DNA from: Paenibacillus hunanensis
GTDB lineage: Bacteria > Bacillota > Bacilli > Paenibacillales > Paenibacillaceae
Length of the DNA: 64,000 nt
NCBI RefSeq assembly: GCF_014645615.1
Contig: NZ_BMMB01000007.1
Location: 310,001 to 374,000, forward strand
Reading direction: 5' to 3'
Position numbers and translations under genes: made by a program. Shown piece after piece: positions 54,543 to 63,007 of this stretch (position 1 is its first letter; each line of letters opens with the position of its first letter). The notes under the pieces are model-generated. The model saw only the letters and a list, made by a program, of their open reading frames with translations, was not told where the DNA came from and ran no database searches.

Positions 54543-56018
54543 ATGGATCAAGCTAACGAGGCGGCATCTGCAATGGAGAAGGCAGGACATGATGAGCAGC
54601 ATTATGAGCTGAATGTGCAGTCGGTTACCGATGCAGCAGATACAATGCAGCATGGACGGAGCATGACGGATGCGATAGTGGACAGTGAACAGTCGATGAG
54701 TATCCATTTTCAACTGGAGCAGCCAGGGTATGCGGTGCTTGGACTGGAAGCCGCAGGAGATAGTAACTGGCAGGAGAAGGGACGGGAATCCGTCGTGCTG
54801 CGGTTATATCTAAATGGTGAATACCAGCAGGATGTCATTTTATTTTATGGCGAGCAGACGCTGGATTATAGCAGGCTACTCGGCTGCTTGCCTGCTGGAG
54901 CCCATACCGTCACACTAGAGCTACAGCGTGATATGACACCGACTGGAGCTACACGCGCTGTTGTACGAAGAGCAGGTGTATACCATATTGGCAAGGAGGA
55001 GCCGCTAGCGATAGCGTATCGGCATACTCCTGTCATTTATGGACGTCAGCTGACTCATCCGTATGAGAGTACATTTACCGATACGCCCTTGCTACTCATG
55101 TATTCGATCGAACAGCAAGAGGATCGCATGACGATTGAATATCATATGGTGTTTAGCCATGAGGATGAAGGAACGCCATCCGGTCTGCTTATGAGTAAAT
55201 GGGGGCGTACGACAGATATCGAATGGATGCATCGGGTAGAACTAGATCGCGATGGCAAGGTTTTACGTCATACGTATCAAGGGCCGCATCATGTGGAAAC
55301 GGCATTTGCTGGCTTGACTGATTGCGGTGGTCATCCGGTGCTTCAGGCGGCTACGGCAAATGGCAATTTTACCGATCAGCCGCTTTCGGATTATCGTTAC
55401 ATGCTGCCGCCACTGCTGCAATGGGATCGTACCTGCGAGCCGCGTGAGCGTGTGATGGCATTATATCCATTCATCCATCAGGTGAGCAATTGGGAAATGA
55501 ATCGTCAGTATGAGCTAGAGCAGCCCGTCGATCGTCATTCCTGGAAGCTTGCCGATCAGCGGCATTATCTATTCATCCATGGGCTGAAGCAGTGGCCTGA
55601 GTCCCTTCGTAGCCAGTCGCAGGACACCCCTATCGATGAAGTGACTGGTGAGAATATGTCCTTACTCCGTCAGACACCAATCGATTACCAGCTTCGTTTA
55701 AAAGGGGAGCAGGAATGGCTTTCGTCCAGTTATTGTGATATGCGAATTGGAGCATTTCGTGCGGCGTATGAAGGGCCTTATCCGGGCTTTGCCACAACGA
55801 TCAAAACAGATCAACAGTTAACTTTAGACGATATCGCTGCCATTCGGGCTGTATTATTGCCTGGCGGACTGGATGAGGTCGAGCTTGGTCATATGTATGC
55901 CTATACGCTAGATGAACAGTATCGTCCAGTTGCTGGCATTCGTGCTGAATCGTTTGTTCGTTTAACAAAGGATACACCGGAAGCGCTGATATGGACATGT
56001 GGGGAATCGGATAGGTAA
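54543..56018 (+). CDS. Unrecognised 491-aa protein in the ABC/PHP operon
   Basis: I do not recognise a family. There is no signal peptide or membrane segment. Residues about 50-155 look like a beta-sandwich (SIHFQLEQPGYAVLGLEA, VVLRLYLNGEYQQDVILFYG, AHTVTLELQRDM). The middle, about 210-330, contains conserved-looking aromatic and acidic motifs (KWGRTTDIEWMHRVELDRDG, TYQGPHHVETAFAG, YRYMLPP), and about 405-440 has CDMRIGAFRAAYEGPYPGF. It lies 48 bases after the importer permease and is probably a cytoplasmic partner or enzyme for the imported compound. Confidence 0.8.
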   Translation: MDQANEAASAMEKAGHDEQHYELNVQSVTDAADTMQHGRSMTDAIVDSEQSMSIHFQLEQPGYAVLGLEAAGDSNWQEKGRESVVLRLYLNGEYQQDVILFYGEQTLDYSRLLGCLPAGAHTVTLELQRDMTPTGATRAVVRRAGVYHIGKEEPLAIAYRHTPVIYGRQLTHPYESTFTDTPLLLMYSIEQQEDRMTIEYHMVFSHEDEGTPSGLLMSKWGRTTDIEWMHRVELDRDGKVLRHTYQGPHHVETAFAGLTDCGGHPVLQAATANGNFTDQPLSDYRYMLPPLLQWDRTCEPRERVMALYPFIHQVSNWEMNRQYELEQPVDRHSWKLADQRHYLFIHGLKQWPESLRSQSQDTPIDEVTGENMSLLRQTPIDYQLRLKGEQEWLSSSYCDMRIGAFRAAYEGPYPGFATTIKTDQQLTLDDIAAIRAVLLPGGLDEVELGHMYAYTLDEQYRPVAGIRAESFVRLTKDTPEALIWTCGESDR

Positions 56019-56042
56019 GTAAGGAAAGGAGCTAGAGCGGAG

Positions 56043-56498
56043 ATGAATGTATTATATGAAGCTTCCGGAACGGTTAATCCCAAGAGTACGCAAAGCCATA
56101 TTGCTTACCGCTTTATGCTGCATGAGCCCGTGCAAAGCCTGAATATTGAATTTAGCTATGAGCCAAAGCTACTAGAGGATGAACAGCTAACTGAGCAGCT
56201 TATTACCCGGGCAATGAAGCAGTATGGCTATGAGCAGCAAAGAGCAGAAGACTGGCGTAAATATGCGCCGCTGCAAAATCTATTGACCCTTTCGCTTGAT
56301 GATCCGTATCGTCATCGGGGACAGGCACATCGTATGGATCGGGTGCAGCAGCATCGGTTAACCGAGCATGAAGCATCGCCTGGTTTCTGGCCTGGTAGCA
56401 ATCCTGCTGGATTATGGACAGTCACGATCAGTCTGCATGCGGTCGTTACCGAGCAGTGTCATTATAAGCTACGAATTACGGAAGGGGGCTCGTTATAA
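56043..56498 (+). CDS. Unrecognised 151-aa protein coupled to the PHP hydrolase
   Basis: I do not recognise a named family. The 151-aa protein ends with a beta pattern (GFWPGSNPAGLWTVTISLHAVV...CHYKLRI) like the N-terminal beta-sandwich that many CehA/McbA-type PHP hydrolases carry fused to the catalytic domain. Its stop overlaps the next start as TAATG, so the two chains are made together and may form one enzyme. AAAGGAGCTAGAGCGGAG precedes the ATG. Confidence 0.78.
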   Translation: MNVLYEASGTVNPKSTQSHIAYRFMLHEPVQSLNIEFSYEPKLLEDEQLTEQLITRAMKQYGYEQQRAEDWRKYAPLQNLLTLSLDDPYRHRGQAHRMDRVQQHRLTEHEASPGFWPGSNPAGLWTVTISLHAVVTEQCHYKLRITEGGSL

Positions 56499-57745
56499 TG
56501 CTGCGATGGACACCTGCCGAATTACATACCCATACCTTCCATAGCGATGGTTCACAATCCCTGCAAGAGCTAGCACAGGCAGCAAAACAGGCGGGCATTG
56601 ATGTTATCGCTTTAACGGACCATAATACGCAATCCGGACTTATGGATCGCGATGGGATCGAAGCTAGCACAGGGCTTCGTATTATTGCAGGAATGGAATG
56701 GACGACCTTTTACGGACATATGGTGACGATCGGTTTACAGCAATATGTGGACTGGAGACAGGTGGGGCAAGGCGATATCGAAAAAGGAATCCATCTGGTG
56801 CATGAAGCAGGCGGTATTGCTGGGATTGCGCATCCGTTCCGCATTGGTAGCCCGATTTGTACAGGCTGTTACTGGGAGTACCCGATTCACGATTGGAGTC
56901 AGGTAGACTATATCGAGGTATGGTCAACGCTGATGCCATTTATGAAGCAGGATAGTCAGCGTGCCTTTGCACTATGGACAGAATTGTTGAATGAAGGACA
57001 TCGTCTGGCAGCGACCAGTGGTCGAGATTGGCATCGTACATTACCAGATGATGCACCCGCAGCGATCACGTATATTGGATTGAATCCTATAGGGGAGCAG
57101 AAGTTGGAAGAAGTAGAGCAGAAGCTGGATCGAGATCAAAATGCTGCTACCGAGCAAAGGATGCATGAGCAGCCACAGACGAATACTCCTTCTTCAATAG
57201 ATCCTTCAGAATGGGTAGCGGCTCACGATCAGGCTGAACAACATGCTTCCATTCATCGTTCGGATGACCATTCGTATATTGAAGCAATACGAAGTGGAAG
57301 ACTGAGCGTCACGATGGGGCCTTTACTTGATCTGTACGCTGTTGTTCATCACTATGAGGCGACAAACAAGCATGAGGTCACCGAAGGTATCTATTCCCAC
57401 TCATTGCTACCGGAATCTGATCATAGCGCATGTTCCATCTACCAAATTGGAGACGTTATCCATACTGGACATCAGCAGCTCCAGCTTCATATTCAGCTTG
57501 ATCGGAAGATACGACATTCGCATTATGAGCTGCCCTCGCAAAAGCTGCGTCTGGTGATGATGAGCGATCAAGGCATTCTGGCAGAGACGAAGCTTGATTC
57601 GGAGGAACCGTGGCAGGAATGGATAATAGCAGTTCCAGCACCTACAAAATGGCTTCGTGCCGAGCTGTATGGTTATTTTCACGAAGTATGTGGCATGCTG
57701 GCATTTACGAATGCGATCTATATCGATGGAATGAATACGGAATAA
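56498..57745 (+). CDS. PHP-domain metallohydrolase (CehA/McbA type)
   Basis: PHP domains hydrolyse phosphoesters and some esters with two or three metal ions. The 415-aa protein has the metal ligands ELHTHTFHSDGS (H10, H12, D17), ALTDHN (D41, H42), GMEW (Glu), GIAHPFR (His) and ATSGRDWH (D/H). Residues about 200-255 are a low-complexity Gln/Glu/Asn-rich insert, and the last 120 residues form a beta-rich C-terminal domain. No signal peptide. It follows the 151-aa gene with a one-base overlap, in the importer operon. Confidence 0.88.
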   Translation: MLRWTPAELHTHTFHSDGSQSLQELAQAAKQAGIDVIALTDHNTQSGLMDRDGIEASTGLRIIAGMEWTTFYGHMVTIGLQQYVDWRQVGQGDIEKGIHLVHEAGGIAGIAHPFRIGSPICTGCYWEYPIHDWSQVDYIEVWSTLMPFMKQDSQRAFALWTELLNEGHRLAATSGRDWHRTLPDDAPAAITYIGLNPIGEQKLEEVEQKLDRDQNAATEQRMHEQPQTNTPSSIDPSEWVAAHDQAEQHASIHRSDDHSYIEAIRSGRLSVTMGPLLDLYAVVHHYEATNKHEVTEGIYSHSLLPESDHSACSIYQIGDVIHTGHQQLQLHIQLDRKIRHSHYELPSQKLRLVMMSDQGILAETKLDSEEPWQEWIIAVPAPTKWLRAELYGYFHEVCGMLAFTNAIYIDGMNTE

Positions 57746-57835
57746 ATGTTCACGAGTTCAGTCTCCGCTTCATGCGGATTGAGCGATATTTGTAGCAATA
57801 GATGACTACGTGTAGGAAAGGATGACGTCGAGTTC

Positions 57836-58549
57836 ATGTCGGTTAAACAACAATATATCAAAGCAGAGATTGAGCGCTGGATTCAGCAAGAGGAAATGGA
57901 CGCAGGCGACCGTCTTCCTTCTGAATCGGAGCTAGCAGGTCAATTCAACGTATGTCGCACAACCGTACGTGGAGCGATTCGATTGTTAAAAAATGAAGGC
58001 AAGCTGTTCGTTAAGCATGGAAGTGGTACTTATATCACACGCACGATGCAAACGATCCCAAGCTCGCTCGATCGGTTGTATAGCATCGGTGATATGATCG
58101 TATCCGCTGGTCTGGTTGAGGAGCAGCGACTGGAATATATCCGTAAGCTTGAAGCACCCGCAGAGGTCGCTTTTCATCTAGAGCTGGATAAGCAGGATTC
58201 CGTCATTATGATGGAGCGTAGCCGAATGGCGAATGGAGAGCCTGTTGCTCATTCTATTAACTACATTCCGGCGAGCTTTGCAGGAGATACGCTGGATGAA
58301 CAGCATTTTAAAGGCTCACTCTTTCAGCATCTGGAGCGTGAATCAGGAATTCGAATCGTGAGTGCAGATTCCCAAATTATCGTACCCGCACCGGGAGATC
58401 CGCATTGCCGTAAGCTTGCTGTGCATCCTGAGGCAACCGTGCTGCTTATGAAGCAGACGCATTATGATGAAATGAACCGTCGTGTGCTCTATTCACTCGA
58501 TTATGTGCGTAGTGATATTTTCACATTCTGGATTCGGCGTTTGCGTTGA
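57836..58549 (+). CDS. GntR-family regulator with UTRA domain (HutC subfamily)
   Basis: The 237-aa regulator has an N-terminal winged helix (DRLPSESELAGQFNVCRTTVRGAIRLLKNEGKLFVKHGSGTYI, residues 23-66) and a UTRA ligand-binding domain (RMANGEPVAHSINYIP, LYSLDYVRSDIFTFWIRR). It probably represses the operon in front of it in response to its substrate. GGAAAGGA lies about 15 bases before the ATG. The gene ends where sequence of a truncated monooxygenase begins, but the UTRA domain appears complete. Confidence 0.9.
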   Translation: MSVKQQYIKAEIERWIQQEEMDAGDRLPSESELAGQFNVCRTTVRGAIRLLKNEGKLFVKHGSGTYITRTMQTIPSSLDRLYSIGDMIVSAGLVEEQRLEYIRKLEAPAEVAFHLELDKQDSVIMMERSRMANGEPVAHSINYIPASFAGDTLDEQHFKGSLFQHLERESGIRIVSADSQIIVPAPGDPHCRKLAVHPEATVLLMKQTHYDEMNRRVLYSLDYVRSDIFTFWIRRLR

Positions 58550-59084
58550 TGGGCTGTTGATTCGTGAACATACGACCCAGATCTATAATGAACCGGGCAA
58601 GATGGTCATGCTGAACGCGTATAATGGCAAAACCGATATTGTCTTCTGCTTTTCTGCGGACCAAGAGATTCCATATGATTGTCGAAACGAGCAGCAGCGG
58701 GCAATCACGATCCAGCATGTGAATAGCATGGGCTGGCGCGTGCCGGAACTCTTGGAAGAGGTGAAGCAAACGTCATCCTTTTACTTTGATAAACTCTGCC
58801 AGATGAAAATGCCGTCATGGACGAAGGGCAGAGTGGCGTTAGTCGACGATGCAGGCTATTGCGCTTCTCCGGCTGCGGGTATGGGCGGCTCGCTGGCAAT
58901 CGGCGGAGCAGCGGCTCTGGCAGATGCTTTGGAGAAGAGTGATGGGGATGTGACGCTTGCTTTTCAGGCATATGATGAGAGCTTCCGTCCGTTTATCGAA
59001 GACGTGCAGGCACAGGCGGCGATGATGGTGAATTTTCTGATTCTACAGACTGAAGAAGCGATTCGTGCAAGGTATGATCAATAA
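58536..59084 (+). pseudogene. 5'-truncated FAD-dependent monooxygenase remnant
   Basis: The frame encodes only the C-terminal half of a class A FAD monooxygenase: GKMVMLNAYNGKTDIVFCF, then the second FAD motif GRVALVDDAGYCASPAAGMGG and the following helix GGAAALADALEK. The N-terminal dinucleotide fold (about 200 residues with GxGxxG) is missing. Recognisable sequence begins exactly at the 3' end of the GntR gene, overlapping its last codons in another frame, and has no ribosome site. A deletion joined the two genes. Confidence 0.85.
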
Positions 59085-59115
59085 AGGAAATTTTTATAAC
59101 AATTATTAAAACGCA

Positions 59116-59146
59116 AAAAGACTGCAGTTTTAAACTGCAGTCTTTT
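59116..59146. terminator. Perfect bidirectional terminator
   Basis: aaaagactgcagttt (59116-59130) and aaactgcagtctttt (59132-59146) are exact complements, giving a terminator for the remnant on the plus strand and for the toxin-like operon on the minus strand. Confidence 0.88.
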
Positions 59147-59155
59147 CTTACCATT

Positions 59156-59362
59156 TTAAACTGTTGCTACAAGATAATAAACAAAACCAGAAATAAGAAT
59201 TAGAGTCAAAAGTGAAGAAATAATAATTTTCTGGGAACTTTTTTTCTTCTGAACAGCATCACTTTGTTTATACTCTCCTACCGCTCTCGCAATGATTACT
59301 ATAAGAAGCGCAAATACTAAAACAGGAAGAACATATATAACAAAGTTATTATAAGTCCACAT
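59156..59362 (-). CDS. Small two-helix membrane protein, candidate immunity protein
   Basis: The 68-aa protein has two hydrophobic helices (about 8-27 and 47-66) joined by a polar, Lys/Ser-rich loop (VGEYKQSDAVQKKKSSQK). AGGGGGTGAACTT precedes the ATG. It starts 26 bases after the stop of the secreted bacteriocin-like gene and shares its terminator, the usual place and size of a bacteriocin immunity protein. No sequence family is recognised, so the role is inference. Confidence 0.68.
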   Translation of the reverse strand: MWTYNNFVIYVLPVLVFALLIVIIARAVGEYKQSDAVQKKKSSQKIIISSLLTLILISGFVYYLVATV

Positions 59363-59388
59363 AAGTTCACCCCCTACTCACAAAAAAA

Positions 59389-60018
59389 TTATTGAGGAGT
59401 AATATTGAAAGCCAATGCCCAAGTCATTTCTAAATAAATACCTGTACTATTTGCATTGTTAGCAGAGACACGTGAAGCCAGTAGCCCAAAGTAAGCTGCT
59501 GTGATTCCTGGAGGAACGGCAGGAAGAGCTCCAAAGTAAGCAGCAATTACAGCAATGCCCCCACTAGTTGCCGATACACCAGTAAGATCAGCAGAAAACT
59601 TATTGGCTTCGCAACTATTCATATAACGACTATAACCCCACCAGTATTGTTGGACAGCGGTACTTTTTCCAGCGCAAGTTGCTGTGACCGATTTATTAAG
59701 ATTGGAAGTAAGAGGCGCTGAATTTTTAGGAGTTATACTTAAATCAGAATGTGCTTCCAACTCGCCCGATTCAATTTGTTTATTTAATGTATTAAAATAG
59801 TTTTTCTGTCCATCTAGCAACTCTATATCTACTCCATTTTCTTGTGCTTTGGAATAATCTAGTTCAAAAAGCCCGTTATCATTTACAGATACGTAAGGTT
59901 CCAAAGCTAATACATCTTGTTTTGTAAATTCTTTATCTTTCATATCGCTGGCGAAGGTCTGAGGACAAGTTACGATAAAGAGTATTAAAGCTAACAAAAA
60001 GCTAACAATTCTTTTCAT
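59389..60018 (-). CDS. Secreted bacteriocin-like protein
   Basis: The 209-aa product has a Sec signal peptide (cleavage likely after TFA, residue 23), a polar acidic middle (24-110) and a C-terminal part with two cysteines (C115, C136), the aromatic motif QQYWWGYSRYMNSCEANKF and a long hydrophobic Gly/Ala-rich stretch (143-182). This signal-propeptide-disulfide-hydrophobic layout recalls SdpC-type toxins, but I see no direct sequence match. AGGAGGAAAT precedes the ATG. The surrounding DNA is much richer in A+T than the rest of the window, consistent with acquisition. Confidence 0.72.
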   Translation of the reverse strand: MKRIVSFLLALILFIVTCPQTFASDMKDKEFTKQDVLALEPYVSVNDNGLFELDYSKAQENGVDIELLDGQKNYFNTLNKQIESGELEAHSDLSITPKNSAPLTSNLNKSVTATCAGKSTAVQQYWWGYSRYMNSCEANKFSADLTGVSATSGGIAVIAAYFGALPAVPPGITAAYFGLLASRVSANNANSTGIYLEMTWALAFNITPQ

Positions 60019-60043
60019 ATTTCCTCCTAAGTATGTTTATTTA

Positions 60044-60073
60044 CTAGCTATAAATTACTAATAAAACTACCAT
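60044..60073 (-). CDS. Nine-codon leader frame before the bacteriocin-like gene
   Basis: ATG at 60073 behind AAGGAGG opens a frame MVVLLVIYS that stops at 60044-60046, 25 bases before the toxin-like start. Its ribosome site is as good as that of the main gene. It may be a leader peptide or a chance frame. Confidence 0.3.
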   Translation of the reverse strand: MVVLLVIYS

Positions 60074-60421
60074 TAAGCCTCCTTAATTTATATTTTCAGT
60101 ACACTTTTAGTCTAACAAAAGGACGTAATCGATAAAGCTTTTCGACAAAAAAATTTTTTTTTTAGTTAAATTGAGACTTTTATCCTTTATTATAATTAAA
60201 GTGAAAACTAATTAATTAGTATACAAGATTTAATTTTCGTTACTTTAGTCTTAGTATAGAAAGAAAGATTATTATTAAAATAATTAAACTTTGAAAAGTA
60301 AAATATAAAATTAGTTTTATGTACAGCATTCAGTCTTTTAAAATTGAAAGACTAAATGCTTACAAGCTATTGACTGGATCAAAGAGCCGTATCTAACTCC
60401 TGTGACATATCCGTTTGCAGC
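60074..60421. other. AT-rich intergenic DNA of the insert
   Basis: Long A and T runs, no gene. On the minus strand -10-like TATAAA about 15 bases upstream of the leader frame could drive the toxin-like operon, with a poor -35. An imperfect inverted repeat (agcattcagtcttt at 60325-60338 with aaagactaaatgct at 60347-60360) stands near the junction with the MATE remnant and shares agtctttt with the terminator at the other end of the insert. Confidence 0.4.
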
Positions 60422-61174
60422 TTATGCCGCAATCACCAACGACCACACCACCCCATGAAACCCGCTCATCGCATTCGCAATAAACAACACCGGAATCAGC
60501 GTCATACCTTGAATGACCGACATAATAAACGCCGCCGTACCTTGACCCGTTGCTTGGAAACCACCTGTAAACAGCGTCGTTATCCTAGTAATAAACAGCG
60601 ACAAGAAAGTAACGTGCAAAATATAACTGCCCATAACAATCAGCTGCGGATCATTCGTAAGCCAGCCGATCAGGTGATCTGCCACCAGATAGATTACTAC
60701 CCCGAATACAACCGCCATCAGCACAATCGCTTTGACCGTGAATCGAATCGTTTGCTTCATCCGCAGTTTATTTGCCGTAAACGAAAAGGCGATCAGCGGC
60801 ACGACCCCTTCACACAATCCCATCATTACAAACTCTGGAAATTGCAGCAATCTCGACGAGATGCCGTATGCAGCAACGGAAGCATCGCCGTATTGAATCA
60901 GAAAATAGTTCAGAATCAGCGACATCGCACCAAGAAAGACACTCATCACAAACACAGGCACACCGATTTTGAACACATTGCTCATAATCTCTTGGCTCGC
61001 TTTAAACCATTTCAACGACACACTCAGAAAGGTGCTTTTAAAGCCTAGATGATACGTGTAAAAGGCACTTGCGATAAGATTCGCTACAACTGTCGCTGTA
61101 GCTACACCGATCACGCCCCAGTGAAGAACAAAGATCGCGAGGGCATCCAGTACAATGATGTAGAAAACATTCAT
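60422..61174 (-). pseudogene. MATE-family efflux transporter remnant
   Basis: The 250 codons match the C-terminal half of a MATE (NorM/YeeO-like) transporter: VLDALAIFVLHWGVIGVATATVVANLIAS, IGVPVFVMSVF, AYGISSRLLQFPEFVMMGLCEGVVPLIAF and TGGFQATGQGTAAFIMSVIQGM. About 165-185 N-terminal residues are missing, with a stop codon just upstream in frame, and the protein stops at VWSLVIAA where family members continue with more helices. No ribosome site precedes the first ATG. Both ends are lost. Confidence 0.85.
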
Positions 61175-61489
61175 ATCATGTAATCCTTATCCATTGCTTA
61201 CGCTAATAGGATGTTTTGGATAACCTACGATGCTTTGAATGACCATTGAAAAGTGCTTCAGTATCTGCGGATGCTGAAGCTTATTTGCATAGTCACTTGT
61301 ATAGCTGATTATTGGCTAGAACATGAATGACTTCATCTGGAATGCTAAAATATGCTATAATAGAGCGCTTCAATGAGCAGGCAACCGTTTTGACTAGCCT
61401 TATGGGAGTATAATGCTATCCTTGGTATTTTCAGTGTAAAGAAATGCAAGAAGAAAGAACACAGTAAACCTAAAGAGGGGGATTAACCA
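61175..61489. other. Gap between the MATE remnant and the acetyltransferase
   Basis: I see no gene or clear signal in these 315 bases and no recognisable 5' part of the MATE gene. Confidence 0.35.
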
Positions 61490-62035
61490 ATGCAGTTAGA
61501 ACATGAAGGTATCGAAATGCGTCCATTGCGCGCGGAGCATGCCGAGGCGCTCTTACAATTGCGACTCGATAACAGAGACTATATGCAAATCTATGAACCG
61601 ATTCGACCGGATCATTATTGGACGCTGGACACACAGCGCGAGATGCTAGAGCAGGGGGAACAAAGCTTTCAAGCATGTACGGGCTATGTGTTTGGTATGT
61701 TTACACTGGATACAGGACAGCTGGTTGGACGTATAGAGCTAAGCGGTGTAGCAAGAGGACCTTTCCAAAATGCATCGGTCGGTTATTTTGTTGATCAACA
61801 GCATCATGGACGAGGATATGCTACTTCCGCATTGCGCTGGGTTATGGATTATGCGTTTCAGGAAGCAGGATTGCATCGTATTCAAGCTGGCGTTATGCCA
61901 TGGAATCAGCCTTCACAGCGCGTATTGGAAAAAGCCCGCTTCCGCAAGGAGGGGCTGGCTGAACGCTATTTATACATTAATGGCAAATGGGAAGATCATA
62001 TTCTATATGCGATCACAGCTGAAGAATGGGCGTAG
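61490..62035 (+). CDS. RimJ/RimL-type GNAT acetyltransferase
   Basis: The 181-aa enzyme has the RimJ/L pattern: IEMRPLRAEHAEALLQLRLDNRDYMQIYEP at the start, the acetyl-CoA loop VDQQHHGRGYATSALRWVMDYAF and the late motif NQPSQRVLEKARFRKEGLAERYLYINGKWEDHILYAI. It acetylates an N-terminal or small-molecule amine; the exact substrate is unknown. AGAGGGGGGATTAACCA precedes the ATG. Confidence 0.92.
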   Translation: MQLEHEGIEMRPLRAEHAEALLQLRLDNRDYMQIYEPIRPDHYWTLDTQREMLEQGEQSFQACTGYVFGMFTLDTGQLVGRIELSGVARGPFQNASVGYFVDQQHHGRGYATSALRWVMDYAFQEAGLHRIQAGVMPWNQPSQRVLEKARFRKEGLAERYLYINGKWEDHILYAITAEEWA

Positions 62036-62081
62036 ACCTTATCGGATCAGAGCTAGATACGATATTCATAGCACGATCAAG

Positions 62082-62738
62082 CTACATAGAACGGTTGGCA
62101 TGGAATAGCGATCGGGTATGAGCTAGCATTGCGATAGCTTCAGCGTACGTGATTGGCTCATAAGGACGAATATCGCTCGATTCTTGTGTTGAGACTATAC
62201 CGCGATCCATCATATGCTGGAATCGATCTGCATCAGAATGCTCTGTCTGCTCCAGATTAACGGAGCATTGCACATGCTCCACAGATGCTGTATGCTGCTC
62301 GTTCGCTGTAGAAATAGACGAGGAAGATGTTGTTGTATTCGTATCATTTGGATTCATTTTCTCATCGATAGATATAGACTCCTCCTGTTCAGCATCATTT
62401 ACAATCTGAAATGCCTGTGCTTCCTGTGAGTTGTCCTGTTCTAGCACATGCCAGAGCAAAATAGCAAAGTCGACACGCTGCATAGGCGCTGCGGGATCAA
62501 GCTCAGGCGATAGTGGCAATCCATTTAAGCTGGCAATTAGCATATCTTCGCTATATGGAGCTTGATTATCAATCGTTGTAAAATAATCGCTAGCCTGAGG
62601 TGCTTTAACGAAGCGAAGGTTCTTTATATGAAGTCCCAGTTCCTTGACGAGTAATGGAATCGCTGTAGCATAGGTGAGCGGTGTGGTCGGCTGTAGGGAT
62701 GGAGCGATAGAAGAGCTTTGATGATGGTCATGATTCAT
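62082..62738 (-). CDS. Hypothetical protein with SLH-like segments
   Basis: The 218-aa protein has two regions resembling S-layer-homology modules (PLTYATAIPLLVKELGLHI and, at the end, YEPITYAEAIAMLAHTRSLF), separated by an acidic Ser/Thr/Asn-rich linker (about 110-165). No signal peptide is present, so surface display is doubtful. ATG 62738 lies nine bases after AAGGAG; ATG 62747 abuts it. It converges on the acetyltransferase gene. Confidence 0.68.
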   Translation of the reverse strand: MNHDHHQSSSIAPSLQPTTPLTYATAIPLLVKELGLHIKNLRFVKAPQASDYFTTIDNQAPYSEDMLIASLNGLPLSPELDPAAPMQRVDFAILLWHVLEQDNSQEAQAFQIVNDAEQEESISIDEKMNPNDTNTTTSSSSISTANEQHTASVEHVQCSVNLEQTEHSDADRFQHMMDRGIVSTQESSDIRPYEPITYAEAIAMLAHTRSLFHANRSM

Positions 62739-63007
62739 GTGGATCATCTCCTTGAGTAGTCGTCCATTTCTGTTTTGTAGTGCTGTAAAGCATAGCTTAA
62801 TTGGTATGATCGGCTTTCATTAGTATCCAGTGTAAAGTAGATGCCAATATATGTATATAGAAGAGAAGAAGACGATTTTTTTGATTTTTATGGCACAAGG
62901 GTATAAGTTATATAGTAGGGTGTTCGGCGATTAACCATGTTGCAGTTTACATGATTGCCGTGAACATTGAAGAGAATGAGATCATACCATATTGGAGGAG
63001 AATCACT

